A stretch of DNA of 64,000 nt. Origin: Pollenia angustigena. Its lineage: Eukaryota; Arthropoda; Insecta; Diptera; Polleniidae. The stretch lies in NCBI GenBank assembly GCA_930367215.1, contig OV884057.1, positions 201,923,621 through 201,987,620 on the forward strand, read 5' to 3'. A model generated the notes under the pieces. It did no database searches, had not been told where the DNA came from, and saw only the letters and a list, made by a program, of their open reading frames with translations. Shown piece by piece: positions 11,913-22,996 of this stretch (the first letter of the stretch is position 1; every line of letters begins with the position of its first letter). A program made the position numbers and the translations under genes.

Positions 11913-12870
11913 ATCGTATAGTAAACGCAATAAGAAAAGCCTTTGAAGAAAAAAAATATTGTTCCGCTCTCTTCATCGATGTTTCTCAAGCTTTTGATAA
12001 AGTCTGGCATGAAGGCTTATTACATTAATTGAAGCTCAACTTACCAGTAAACACACACAAGCTGTTACAAAGCTACTTAGTCGGTCGAAAATTTATTATT
12101 AAAGAAGGTGATTATTTAAGCTCTCCTCAGCAAATTGACGCTGGAGTCTCTCAGGGAAGCATCCTGGGCCCACTTTTATACTTAATATATACCTCGGATA
12201 TGCCAACAAACAACTACACACAAACTTCAACATTTGCTGATGATACAGCTTTTCTAAGCGTGCAAGAAAACAGTCAAGAAGCATCTCGATACCTACAGGA
12301 TCACATATTTCAACTCGAACTATGGTTAAAGCAATGGAGGCTAGAGGTCAATGAGCAAAAATGCGACCTTGCGTCGGGAATCATGCCCCCCTATTAAAAT
12401 CAATAATCAAATAATGCCTCAAAATTCGCATGTAAAATACCTCGGTATTCATCTAGATCGCCGTTTAACGTTGAAAAGCCATATAGAGGCAAAATTAACT
12501 CAAATGAAACTAAAAGCCATCCAAATTCATTGGCTTATTGGAAGAAACTCTGTCCTTAGTCTCGACTGCAAACTTCTTCTTTACAACTCCATCTTAAAGC
12601 CAATCTGGTGATATGGTATTCAGTTATGGGGCACTGCCTCGGCCTCTAATATCGAAAACATTCAAAGGCGCCAAAATAAACTACTTCGAATAATCACAGC
12701 TGCCCCTTGGTATGTTAAAAACTCAAATAATCACAAGGATCTTAATGTTCAATTAGTTAAAACTATGATTACGAAATATGCAGTAAAATACTTAAAAAGG
12801 CTCGAATTGCACCCGAACCCACTAGCACGAAATATTTTAAATGATAGCGGCCACACTCGCTTAAGAAGAA
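11913..12870 (+). pseudogene. LINE reverse transcriptase fragment (Jockey-like)
   Basis: This fragment of a non-LTR reverse transcriptase contains the finger/palm block FIDVSQAFDKVWHEG near 11970, GVSQGSILGPLLYLIYTSDMP near 12150, the catalytic FADD box near 12233 (TFADDTAFLS) and the thumb-side block HVKYLGIHLDRRLTLKSH near 12430. Such proteins copy the element RNA at a nicked chromosomal site. It is broken: a stop follows the first block near 12026, and there is a frame change between 12360 and 12400 and a stop near 12609 (SILKPIW then TGA). No endonuclease domain remains because the copy is 5'-truncated. The frame continues to the hAT insertion at 12884. Confidence 0.85.
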
Positions 12871-13164
12871 GAGACACTGCAGCCAGTGATGTTAGATGTT
12901 TTTTTCGAATAATCGTCAAAATTTAAAAAAAAATCGTCATAATCGTCATTAGTTCTGAAAAAACCCGTCAAAAAATCGTCATATAAAAAATCGTTTTTTA
13001 TCAACACGGATTAACCACTCTATTAAAACATAAACAAATTCGAAATTTTGTTTTTGTTTTAATTGTAAGTTGAACGGACGAGTAAGGCGCTCGTGTTCTA
13101 TAAACCACACATAAGTATAAAATTATACAAAACCAAAAAATATAGAATTTTTAATACTTAAGAC

Positions 13165-14238
13165 GATTTAGTGGGGCTTTGATATTGCTATCCGGAGATT
13201 TTCGTCAAACATTTCCTGTCATCCCCAAATCTTCTGCTGCGGATGAACTTAACGCGTGCCTGTAATCGTCGTCCTTGTGGAGGCATGTCCAGAAGTTGCA
13301 ATTGACCACAAACATGAGAGTCGCGTTGCAGAACGACCCACCGGCTGCTAAATTCTCGGGACAACTGCTGGAGCTTGGCAACGGCCAAATTCCTGTTGAG
13401 GTTTTTAATGGATTGATATCGTTCCCTGAAAATTTTTGTGAATTCACATCGTCCAAGGAGGAACTCATCAGCAAAGTGTTCCCTGGCATTGCACAAAATT
13501 ACAAAAATCTCGATTGGATTCGTGAACGGGCAATACTAGCAGCGAAGAATAAGGACGTCGATAGCTTAAACTTAATTATTCAAAGTCAAATCGCAGGACA
13601 ACTGCATACGTACAAATCTGTTGACTGCGTGACCGATGAAAATGAACCGACCAGCTACCCATCGGAATTTTTGAACTCGCTTGATGTACCAGGAACTCCA
13701 CCGCATAATTTACAGCTGAAGATGGTATCGATCATAATCATGTTGCGGAATCTCAATCCTCCAAAAATGTGCAACGGTACGCGGTTGTCCGTGAAAAAGC
13801 TAATGAACAATGTGATTCAGGCGACAAAAATCAAGGGCAAATTCAAAGGAAAGGAAGTCCTTATCCCACGAATTCCCATTATTCCAACTGACCTTCCATT
13901 CCAATTCAAGCGGATTTAGTTCCCCGTTCGATTGACATTTGCAATGACAATCAATAAATCAGAATGCCAATCACTAGAAGTCTGTGAGATTAATCTCGAA
14001 TTTCCCCGTTTTCCGCACGGTCAGCTGTACGTTGCATGTTCGCGTGTTGGGAAACCGTCTTCGTTATTTGTTTCTGCGCCGGAAAACAAATCGAAAAACA
14101 TTGTTCATCAATTCGCTTTCTACTGATTCCATTCAAATAAATCACATTGAAAATTAAAATATTTGTGTTGTATTATTACTTTTAAGTTTGTCTGAAAGCT
14201 TAAAATTGGGACGAGGCGAAGTTCGTCGGGTCCGCTAG
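13165..14238 (+). mobile_element. Helitron 3' fragment
   Basis: The 3' terminus is intact: a GC-rich hairpin (GACGAGGCGAAGTTCGTC, 14211-14228) is followed 6 bp later by CTAG at 14235-14238, the CTRR end of Helitrons. There is no target duplication, as expected for rolling-circle transposition. The 5' part is missing. The coding remnant upstream is the helicase half of the Rep-helicase protein. Confidence 0.85.
13172..14126 (+). pseudogene. Helitron Pif1-like helicase C-terminal half
   Basis: This is the end of the RepHel protein that nicks and unwinds DNA during Helitron rolling-circle transposition. Visible blocks: ILLSGDFRQTFPVIP near 13177 (helicase motif with GDFRQ), NMRVALQ near 13310, ERAILAAKNKDVDSLN near 13523, VSIIIMLRNLNPPKMCNGTRL near 13725, and the final TFAMTINKSECQS and LYVACSRVGKPS near 13935-14060, matching motifs V and VI. 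It is disrupted by a stop near 13262 and one at 13917-13919. The usual SQGQS of the last motif reads SECQS. The N-terminal Rep nuclease is absent, so the copy is not autonomous. Confidence 0.9.
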
Positions 14239-14985
14239 TATAAATATATATTCGCCTCTACACACATACTTATACAAACTAAGAAAAAATTTTAATTGCC
14301 AGATTGAAGTGTTATAAAATTGATGCCAGATTAAAATAAATTTATTGACGGGATGAAATCGTCAAAACCTAAGTGACTCTACATTAAAAATCGTCAATCG
14401 TCATTTTGGTAAAATCATCGAAAAAAAATCGTCAAAATGACGTAAAATCGTCACATCTGACATCCCTGACTGCAGCAGGACAAAAAATAACGTATTAGGT
14501 TAAGATTTGATTAATTATTGTTAGTTCATATTTAATATATGAAGATTCAATAAATAAATAATGAAGAAAAAAAAAAAAAATTTATGCAGAGTTTTATATT
14601 TAAAAATTCAATATGAATTTCTGTAGAAAGCAACAACAAAATTATAAAATATTTTTGACTTTGATTTTGCTTTCAATTAAATTTTTGGCGTTGCGTTGCG
14701 TTGCTTTTCACACTATTAGGGCTTTAATAAAATTAAGCCATGAATTTCAAAATAAATATTAAAAATTTGCATCGCTGTGGCGTAAGTGTCTTTAATGTAA
14801 TCCTTCGATCACAGCTATTACGACCGAAGAGCTATAGGAAAGTTTAAAAAAAAACACATAAAATTCAGAAAAATTCATGAAATCTTTATTTTAATCGATA
14901 GTACGGTCCATATCATTTAATGTTTGAAGATTATTTCATGCAAATGTTGACTGTGACTGCGCCTCAAATAGGCCATCCGCTTAGT

Positions 14986-15386
14986 CCCAATTTACACTAG
15001 GGACATTTCTTCCCGGACATTTTTTGAATTCTCTTTTAATTGAGTGCCCCGGTAGACTAGCTGGTAGAGAGCTTGTCTATCAGCGCCGGGGTTGCGGGTT
15101 CGATTCCCGCCAGAGACTCTGGTTTCTTTCCTGCAGACAAGCGTAGAGCTTTGCGGGATTAGCGTAGGGAATTAAAAAAAAAAAAAAAAATCTTACCTGA
15201 AGCGTTAACATATGAAACACTAGAACTCAGACAGAAATTAATACTTGTATGTAAACTACGAAAAGTAAGAAAGAGAAATGAAAAAATGTTCAGTACAGAT
15301 ATTCATGTACTACACACTTTACCTTTTCGACCCCTCGCCATCAAACTTCGTCTGTCCAGCAAGAAATGTCCCTAGTGTAAATTGGG
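14986..15386. mobile_element. 401-bp TIR element inserted in the mariner
   Basis: Perfect inverted ends CCCAATTTACACTAGGGACA... (26 bp) at 14986-15011 and 15361-15386. The flanks GCTTAGT and TCTTAGT look like a 7-bp target duplication with one mismatch. The interior carries a tRNA-derived SINE. Superfamily not assigned. Confidence 0.8.
15045..15190 (+). mobile_element. tRNA-derived SINE
   Basis: The head has RNA polymerase III promoter boxes: A box TAGACTAGCTGG near 15062 and B box GGTTCGATTCC near 15097. A body of about 55 bp follows, then a run of 18 A (15173-15190). The 5' strand of an acceptor stem does not pair with the 3' side, so this is not a working tRNA gene. A related copy is at 23577. 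LINE machinery supplied in trans would be needed for its mobility. Confidence 0.7.
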
Positions 15387-16039
15387 TCTTAGTCCAACTT
15401 TGGCATACGCATATCTCATGAATAAATGCTTCAATGTTGTCTTCCAATGCGTCAATTGAAGCGGGCTTGTGTGTATAGACATGAGCTTTAACATAGCCCC
15501 ACAAAAAATAGTATAAAGGCGTTAAATCGCACGATCTGGGCGGTCAATTGACCGGTCCCGAACGTGAAATAAAATGTTCACCGAACTCGCCTCTCAATAA
15601 GTCCATTGTTAAGCGTGCTGTGCGGCATGTGGCACCGTCTTGTTGAAACCACATGTCATGCAACTCAAGCTCTTGTATTTTGGGCAAAAAAAAGTTGGAT
15701 ATCATCTCACGGTAGCACTCACCCTTCACAGTTACGTTACGATTCGCATCATCTTTAAAGAAGTACGGTTCAATAATGCCACCAGCCCATAAACCGCCCC
15801 AAACTGTGACTTTTTCTGGATGCATTGGTAGCTCTTGCAGTGCTTCTGGCTGATCTTCACTCCAAAATCGACAATTCTGCTTATTAACGTTAATAAAATT
15901 CAATAATTTGCAAGCGTTGTTCGTTTGTAAGACGATTCATGGTTAAATTATAGTCCAAACTGAAGATGTTTGACAGTGAAACAAAACACGAAACGTGCGT
16001 CAGCTGTTTAAACCAGTGTTGCCAAAAAGATAATAGCTA

Positions 16040-16480
16040 AAAAATCACCCGATATAAAATTTTTGCGAATTTTTGCAATTTTTTTTTTTTTTTTTTTGTT
16101 ATTTTCCGACATTTTGTTTTTTTCACTCCTTTAGCGATTTCTAATAAATTGTGTCGTTTCTTTAAAAGTTTGCAATTTTTTCACAAATTATTACCAAGTT
16201 CGCAATAAAAGCGAATTGTCTTTTTGTTCTTAACAGATTTGACGATTTTTAATAAATATTGGACTTTGCTATCATGCTGCGCTGTTGCTTTCCCAATTTT
16301 TCGTAGTTCGTCTGCGTAAGAAATGTAAATAAACCTATCGCAGAGTTTGTTACGCACGACGAATTTCGGTCTACGCAATGATCGTGTGTACTTTCATATA
16401 CACCAATGTGTTCTATTTCTGGTAACGAATATTCGTTGCGAATAAATCGTCGTTCGTCCCAGTTGTGTTTCTAGCATATG
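16040..16480. repeat. GCGAA-rich repeat, related to 18240-18440 and 25870-26580
   Basis: The words GCGAATTTTTGC, TTGCAATTTTTTC and AATAAATATTGGACTTTGCTATCATG recur, in inverse orientation, inside the 25577-27130 element. The second half (ATGATCGTGTGTACTTTCATATA, then CGTCCCAGTTGTGTTTCTAGCA) is matched by a diverged direct copy at about 18300-18410. These are decayed members of one or two repeat families, without coding content. Confidence 0.5.
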
Positions 16481-16494
16481 ACGTGCCAAATTCC

Positions 16495-16553
16495 CAATTT
16501 TTCCTATTTGATAATACACTGGAATTTATTGTTGAGGGAAATCTAGCTTATAT
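16495..16553 (+). repeat. Left piece of a fold-back family copy
   Basis: Aligns to the fold-back family best seen at 44849-45359 (AATTCCCA, then AATTTATTGTTGA). The copy is split by the 16554-18081 element and continues at 18082. Confidence 0.6.
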
Positions 16554-18081
16554 ATGGGCTACTTCAAATTTTTTGAGCACCTGCTGAAACCGACATACTA
16601 TGGCTCTTATTTCGTTAAGTTTTATGAATTGAAAAAAACGTTGTACAGGGTTTGGATGACTATACTTGAAGGATATGACGTGCAAAGTTTTACGTTGAAA
16701 AGTCCTCACCTTAAGAATTGGTGGTCATCTAAAATTCGAAAAATTAAAAAAAACGACTTGAAACTTGCAAGAGTTTTTTAATTCATTCCGTTTTCTTTGT
16801 AATAGTTTTAAGCTTTCAGATCCAAACCCATACAAAATATAGTCACTAGACTTGGAGGATATATCCACTAAAAAAAAAATTTTGATATCGCTGCTGGGTG
16901 AAAAGTTGCATGGTGTTTTAAAGTGAAACCAACATTTTCCGAATTTTGAAATTTTTGAAGATTTTACATAGAGTTTTTGCGCCGTTTGATAAAAATAAGT
17001 TTAAAGCGCAGAATTAAAAAAACTGCGTCATTTTATAAAGTTTGAGGTGTATCAAGTTGTTGTCAGCGCGCCAATAACGTATCACGGACATCACAAACTT
17101 AAAAGAAATTACCGTAAATTTTTTAAAAATGTATCTTTTTTGCGTCTGACAATCTGAATTGCCTTTTAAGTTGGCTAGTGTATTGCGTGATGTGAGTAAC
17201 TTCGTAAAGGGCACCTCCGAGGCGAAAACGCACTTTAAAATTTTTAAACGCAAAAATTTTATGAACTTTTGAAAATTTTTGCAAAAAAACAATTTATTTT
17301 TAAGCTTTTTTTTATATCAAAACATGTCATGGAAACATGTTTAGGTATCTAAATAGATTCTTCGCGACGGACTAAACTGATAAAGTGCAAAAAAAAATAA
17401 TTTTTTTCAACCGTGGCGCGTGCAGCGGCAGTTTTTTCCAAACACATTTCGCCTTGTGACAACTGAAGCGCTGTATCAATTCCGCTCAAACGTACATCGA
17501 ATAGAAGACTTTACTGAGCTTGATACTAAAATTGAAAACGCACCAAAAAATTTTAAGGATTTAAAATTTTATGGAGGAAACAAAATGTTTCTAACCTCAA
17601 AAAGCATCCTTGTATGAAATATTTGATTAGCGATAGCCAAATAGTTTTTTTCACAAAATATTGCAAATTATGTCTTATACTAGCCGTAATTTTGTAAAAT
17701 GTTTAACAATTTTAAATAAATTTTTTATATGCATACACGATAAAAAAAAAATTTTTTTATATTTTTTTCCAGTGTATTTTAAAAAGTATTCAAGCTTTTA
17801 CAAATATTTTAGTGTGCTAAGAAAGCCCTTAAGGGGTATTATCCACACGCGTTATCCTTTTTCAATTTTAACAAAAACTGTAATTTTTATATTTTTTTTT
17901 TAATTTTTAACTTTAAACCGCAGTAAAATTTGCGCCGTGTAATAAAAATTATTAACGCGAACGGATTTCACATGCTCAAATATCGGTTTATACACACGCA
18001 AATCAACATTGATGTCAGACAAAAAAAAAAAAATTAAAAAAAAAATGTCTAGGTGTCGTAAATTTTTGAAGTTGCTCATAT
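16554..18081 (+). mobile_element. TIR element, copy 1 (about 1.53 kb, non-autonomous)
   Basis: The ends TATGGGCTACTTCAAATTT and (inverse) TATGAGCAACTTCAAAAATT are inverted repeats, flanked by TA-rich ATAT/CATATG sequence. The whole unit is repeated in the opposite orientation at 29252-30909. Open frames inside occur in both copies simply because the DNA is shared; they are short, on alternating strands and have no known domain. The TA flanks hint at a Tc1/mariner-type target, but this is a weak inference. The copy is inserted in a fold-back family copy. Confidence 0.75.
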
Positions 18082-18260
18082 GCATTTCACTGGTTGCTTA
18101 GGCCAGATCACCAGGAAACCAAAGATTTTAGAAAAGCTAAAAATATTATACAAATAAAACCTTAAAGTGAATAAGAAGTCTTACTTGTAACAATATCCAA
18201 GCTTAAACAAAACACCAACAATAAACAGTGAATTTATCTTTTTAGTTGAGAAAGTTGTTT
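18082..18260 (+). repeat. Right piece of the split fold-back copy
   Basis: GCATTTCACTGGTTGCTTAGGCCAGATCA at 18082 is the family core, followed by a decayed CTTACTTGTAACAATATCCAAGCTTAAACAAAAC block. It completes the copy whose left piece is at 16495-16553. Confidence 0.65.
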
Positions 18261-18764
18261 ACTGTTTTTGCAAAATTCGCTGGGTATGGCGAATTTAGCC
18301 GACGGCATGATTATGTGTATTTTCATATATGGATAAATATGTTTTATTCTTGGCGACGAATATTTCCAACAAAAAAATTCGCCGTCCGTTCCAGTTGTGT
18401 TTTTAGCATAAACCCAAAACAATTAAAAACAGTCAAACAAACTATATGCCAGAGAAAACAATGCCGACCATTTTACGTTCTTCCTTCGCCTCTAAAAAAA
18501 AACACCCGACATAACAGATTTTATTGATTCAAGCATGTTTTTTTTCTATTTTACAAATTTCTGAAAATCTAACCACTTCCTGGATTTATATGAATGATAT
18601 TTAAAAACGAATTAAAAATTGTGGCTTACCTGAAAGAAACAAAAAAAATACAAAAGTTAAAATTATTAAAAGAAAATATTGTAAGGAAATTTAATTAATA
18701 AAAGGAATATTTATAGTTTTTGTTTAAATTTATTTTAGAAGTTAAAAAGATTTGTTTGTTGTGC
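18261..18764. other. Diverged direct copy of 16300-16480, then unannotated DNA
   Basis: About 18290-18415 resembles 16340-16480 (shared CCAGTTGTGTTT and ATGTGTATTTTCATATA). From 18430 to 18764 nothing is recognised. Confidence 0.45.
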
Positions 18765-19020
18765 TTAAATCCCAATTTTTATTCTTGATAAAACTTTGAA
18801 ATTTATTGTTAATGGGATAAGCTATTCCTATGCGCATTTCACTGGTTGCGTAGGCCACATCATCAGGAAACTTTATCCAAAGATTTTAGAAAAACTAAAG
18901 ATATTATACAAACAAAACTGTTATGCGAATAACAATTATAAGCAACAGTTTTACTTGTACAGTGAGTTCATCTTTTCTTACATTCCCTACTACAATTGGT
19001 AGGAATTCTCCCAACATTAA
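18765..19020 (+). repeat. Fold-back family copy (single arm)
   Basis: Contains the family landmarks AATTTATTGTTAATGGGATAAGCTATTCC, GCGCATTTCACTGGTTGCGTAGGCC and AACAATTATAAGCAACAG, with only one arm present. It abuts the hAT element that starts at 19072. Confidence 0.7.
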
Positions 19021-19071
19021 TTGTTTTAGATGATTTCAAAGATAATTTCTATTAAGAATAAGCGTGTTTAC

Positions 19072-20497
19072 TAGGGTATTCATTTAATCGAACTTTTGCT
19101 TTAATCGGTTCATCGCTCGATTAATTAACCGAGGTTTTGGTTTAATCGGTTAATAATCGGTTAATTTTGTTTTTGATCGGTTAACAGATTAATAAAGTTT
19201 TTTTATAAATTAAGTAATTTCAATATAAAAAAATGCCTTAATTGTTTATTGTTTATAACAATTCTTGAAGCAAAACGAGCAAACAAAAAGGTGTGATATC
19301 AAGTCATATCGTCATAATATCCTAAATAATATTTTACAATTGTTTAAAATAAATATTGTTGTGTTTCAAACAAAATAAAAATGTTAATGCTGTGTTCATT
19401 GTTTCGTCATAACTTTAGAGTAGAAATTATAAGCGGTAGCCCACAACAGTCATATCGTTGGCTTAATATGCAATCTTGCTAATTCAATTTCAGCACATTT
19501 TTCAGGAGAGACAAAAATCTTTTTTTATTTCATATGTACAGCTTAAGAGAAAAACCAAAAATATAGTTGATTTAACACACTGCAAGACTAAAATTGAAGA
19601 AAAACTTCATGCTGGTCGATGAGGAGTATCTTTCTCCACCACACGGCCTCAAAATCTCAATTTACATAAAAAGTGGATTTAGCCGGTTGGCATATTAAGC
19701 CGACGATATATATTTCTTGTAATTATTTTAAGACATAAGACTTTATGACTACCTTGTGAATCATTTGGTCGAGTTATTTATAAAAAAATAAACTGAGATA
19801 ATTTTTAGTTATTTCAATAGTTAAAGGAGATCTTATAAAATAATCTTTTAGAAAAGTAATTTGGTTTAAATTTTTAGGATTAAAGCGATTCTTTTCATTA
19901 GTTTTGACAAAACTTGACTTGGATAAAATTCTTTCACTTATCATAGATGAATATCTAATTTCTCAATCCTTTTCCAGGATTTCTCTAAACCTTTAAAATA
20001 CTCCATTATGCCATTAGAGTTTTTTTAAATTTTAACACTTCTAATTGTTTCGGTTAATTCTGCTTAAAGACTGATATGAGAAGATATGAAAAGAAACAAG
20101 TAACTAAATACATACATATAAAAAGTGCGTGAAACAAAAAAAAGGTGTTGGCAATCAAAAATTTAACCCATTTTTCGCCACATTCCTGTTGATCGATGTT
20201 GAAGACAAAAACTCATTAAAAAACATTGTAATTTTAGTCGCCGGTCGGCTGAAAATGGGTTAAAATGAAGATCACTTTTTTAAACACATACATTTTGTAT
20301 ATAAGACGAAACAAATAATTAAAAACACAAAAAAAATATGTTATAATACTACAAAATATCGAAAATTTTGTTACATCGGTTAATCGGTTAATCGACTGAA
20401 ATTAACCGGTTTAATCGTTAATCGAAAAAAGCCAATTTGAAATCAACCGATCAGTTAATCGGCTAGTAATTAATCGGTTAACCGAATGAATACCCTA
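19072..20497. mobile_element. hAT-type element, TAGGGTATTCATT ends, 8-bp target duplication
   Basis: Inverted ends TAGGGTATTCATTTAATCG (left) and TAGGGTATTCATTCGGTTAACC (right, inverse), flanked by GTGTTTAC on both sides (19064-19071 and 20498-20505). Both ends carry clusters of the word TTAATCGGTTAA. The 1.4-kb interior has no open transposase frame. The same family is at 39734-40131 and, more diverged, at 10756-11764. Confidence 0.85.
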
Positions 20498-20713
20498 GTG
20501 TTTACATTATTGCAACGTTAACAGCACTGTAAAAAATGTTCTAGTAAAATGCGGCATTATAAATTTTTGATATTTTTCTTTAAATTAAGTTTTTATTTAA
20601 TTTTTTTAGAATTAAGAGTCATAAGTTTGGTTTGACTTGATCTCTACGTTATATCCAGCACCTTCCCAAAAAGTGATCAATCAACTTCAGACTTCAAAAA
20701 AAAAAGAAAGAAA

Positions 20714-22010
20714 ACAGGTAAAGAAAGTATAGTCGGTCAAGTCCGACAATATAATACCCTTACAAATTTTCTACAGTGTACTTTAGTTGGGACTAATGGG
20801 CACTTATACATCGTTGGTCTCATGTAGAAAGGCCCTAACTCACATAAATGCAACTTTACAGGAGAAGGCAAATACATAATAGAAACTGTATGTATCATAG
20901 GGTAAAATGGCTTCTTCAATGGTTTGTTAAACTGATATTTTTGATGCTATTGTATTAAATTTTTGTGACGAAGTGTATTTGTGGGAAATGCATCACTAAA
21001 AAACTCAATTTCGAAAAAAATCTAGTTATGGCCTTTCTACATGAGACCAACGATATGAGGTTAAGATTTGTATTACTTTTTTGTGCCGAATATTATCTAG
21101 ATATTTACACCTATATAGGTTTTTTTATGGGACCTATGGTCAATTCTGGGCCTATCATTACAACACGACATAAAAGTTATTATGGAAGTTAAAGTCGCCA
21201 AATTTAAAATCAATACCCCAACATTTGTTTGGCAGCGATGGCATTTAAATCAATTTTTGGTAGTGGTATTTGCATAAGAGCTTTGTTCAAATATGAACCG
21301 ATTTAAATAAAATTGGTAAGCTGACTTAGTGATGCAATTTGGAATACAATAACATATTTTTATATCAAATTTAATCTAAATATTTCGAAAAGAAGTTTTT
21401 ATGGGGGCAAAGTTAAAAAGTTATGATCCGATAAGTATTGTCCTAATAGCAAATAAAACGTACTTTCATTTAATATCTGTATTTAATAAAATTGCCACCT
21501 GTACTTTGTCTGGATTCCCACTAGAGATCAGCAATGAGTATTGAAAAAGTGAGTAGAGCTGAATCATGACTCATAAATTCTTGTCCTTATGCGCACTCAT
21601 ACTTATTGCAATGTTATTCAAGCTCATAATTCACTCAGAAGTTTGATTTTATTCATCGTACTCATACTTAGCAACATTTGTAGTGGTTGATTTAAAAACA
21701 ACTTAACTCAATGTGTATACGCGAAGAAAAAATGCGAGGCTGCCAGATTCCCACTATGAAAGTTTTCTTTCTTTGAGAAAAACTGAGTTTATTGGTGAGA
21801 AGGGAAGAGAACGAGTTATGTTTCTCTTCGCTCTAACCAAAAAGGTTTACATAGACAACCAGCCAGGTAGACGAACGTACAATTCTCAATTCGGATCAAT
21901 TCTGATTCGATCGCTTTACAAAAATTTGTTTCCCAGACCATTTTTGTGTGTTACAAACATCAGTGGAAACGCAAAATACTCTCTCCACCTATAGTAGCGT
22001 GGATATAAAT
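20714..22010 (+). repeat. Dispersed fly repeat, near complete
   Basis: Begins AAAGTATAGTCGGTCAAGTCCGAC and ends CTCTCCACCTATAGTAGCGTGGATATAAAT, the same two ends seen at 24795 and 27875. Internally it has the GGGACCTATGGTCAATTCTGG block, which is also the unit triplicated at 1417-1810. No protein is encoded. Repeats with these ends are, as far as I recall, widespread in muscoid flies; I do not assign a family name. Confidence 0.7.
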
Positions 22011-22996
22011 ATAATGACCTTAATATTGAAAAAACAATGGCTGGGCAATACACACATTTATTTCAACAATGTTTTTGTGAAGAATGTAAAATTTTTTAAA
22101 ATCAAATGTCAAACTGCAACTAAATCCGTTAAATGTTTTGACACAAAAATAAAATAAGAGATACTGCAGCAGTCGGAATTAACCTCAATGTAACAGGAAA
22201 AAAATAAAGATTAATTTCTTAGTCGTTAAAAGAAAAAAAAAAGAAAAACAGAAAAGAATCATCAATAAATTCCTTGAAATCTTTTTTAAATGTTAATAAA
22301 AGAACAAAATTTTAAAAAGATTGAAGTCGATTTTAATTTTTTTTTTTTTCATTTCTCACTAAAATAACCAATTACTAAGAAATTTGTGTAAACGGAAAGT
22401 TAAGGAAAAAGCAGAGCAAATGGATGCAGATGGAAAGCAGCGAAATTTTGAAATAAAACCAAAACATAATTTGTAAGACAAACAACAGCCATAAAACTAT
22501 AAAAGAATGAATGAATTAATGTAAAAAATTGTTGATGTCGATTGAATGTTATGTTGGCCATTAAAATAAAACAAAAACAAATAAGTCAACCAACTTGATC
22601 ATCAAGAATATTTAAAAAATAATAAAAACAAAAATATGTATACAAACACATTAAAAATGTAATAAATCCAATAAATACATAGATACGTTTAAAAGAATTT
22701 CATTTGAATCCCAGCAAACAAAAAGTAGGAATTTGAAAAATGAAAAAAATGTTCGCTCATTACAGTGAATGCTTATGGTGTTTTTTTTCTGGCAAAATAT
22801 TATTAATAAATTTCAGTGTATTTATCATATATAAAAAATTGGGAATATAGCACGTCACAAAAAAATCTTAATAATAAAATATTCCATGTTTCCTACCATT
22901 TGCGAATGCTTCTTTCTGTTCTATTCTAAAAAAGAATGCAAAATGTCAAAAGTTGTTGTTTTCCTTTCTAAATATGTTGCACAAATAAATGATAAA
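22011..22996. other. Unannotated AT-rich DNA
   Basis: No gene or repeat border recognised in about 1 kb. A-rich and T-rich runs only. Confidence 0.5.

Larger units (their letters stand above)
12884..14468. mobile_element. hAT-type element inserted in the LINE, itself holding a Helitron
   Basis: Ends CAGTGATGTTAGATGT and (inverse) CAGGGATGTCAGATGT are inverted repeats, and ACTGCAGC is duplicated on both sides (12876-12883 and 14469-14476). Next to both ends are many AATCGTCA words, in matching inverse orientation (12915-12990 and 14350-14455). Its central part is a Helitron insertion. Confidence 0.85.
11908..14578 (+). mobile_element. 5'-truncated Jockey-like LINE with target duplication
   Basis: The insertion is bounded by the direct repeat AATTTATGCA (11898-11907 and 14579-14588) and ends in a poly(A) tail at about 14565-14578. 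The 5' end is truncated within the reverse transcriptase. It is interrupted at 12884-14468 by a hAT-type element. Confidence 0.85.
11791..14723. mobile_element. TTAA-flanked TIR element (piggyBac-like), outer shell of a nest
   Basis: Long inverted ends: GGCCCTAAGTGTAAAACGC plus a triplet of GCAACGC-type words at 11791-11870, and the inverse at about 14640-14723 ending GTTGCTTTTCACACTATTAGGGCT. TTAA lies directly outside on both sides (11787-11790 and 14724-14727), the usual piggyBac target site. Its own interior is short. Most of its length is a LINE copy and what has landed inside that copy. Confidence 0.7.
14918..15940 (-). pseudogene. Mariner transposase, internally deleted and interrupted
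   Basis: The frame starts at 15940 with MNRLTNEQRLQIIEFY, the usual start of the helix-turn-helix domain. At about 15893 it jumps straight to the sequence after the first catalytic Asp (NVNKQNCRFWSEDQPEAL). The following blocks are well kept: KVTVWGGLWAGGIIEPYFF, then DMWFQQDGATCRTA with the second Asp, then FISRSGPVN ending near 15547. The C-terminal WGYVKAHVYTHKPASIDALE piece lies at 15430-15505 in another frame. The end QHLHEIIFKH lies at 14918-14950, beyond a 401-bp insertion. About 150 residues, including most DNA-binding helices and one catalytic residue, are missing, so no activity is expected. Confidence 0.9.
14884..15960 (-). mobile_element. Internally deleted mariner element
   Basis: The element holds a mariner transposase reading frame on the minus strand, with a large internal deletion and one foreign insertion (14986-15386). 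Terminal repeats were not pinned down, so the borders given are those of recognisable mariner sequence. Confidence 0.7.

Noticed and set aside
15045..15120. A functional tRNA gene
   Set aside because: A- and B-box words and a T-arm are present, but the acceptor strands do not pair and an A-rich SINE tail follows. A second copy with a decayed B box exists at 23577.
16554..17617. Frames conserved between 16554-18081 and 29252-30909 as evidence of coding
   Set aside because: The copies are similar at DNA level throughout, in and out of frames, so frame conservation carries no information. The frames lie on alternating strands.
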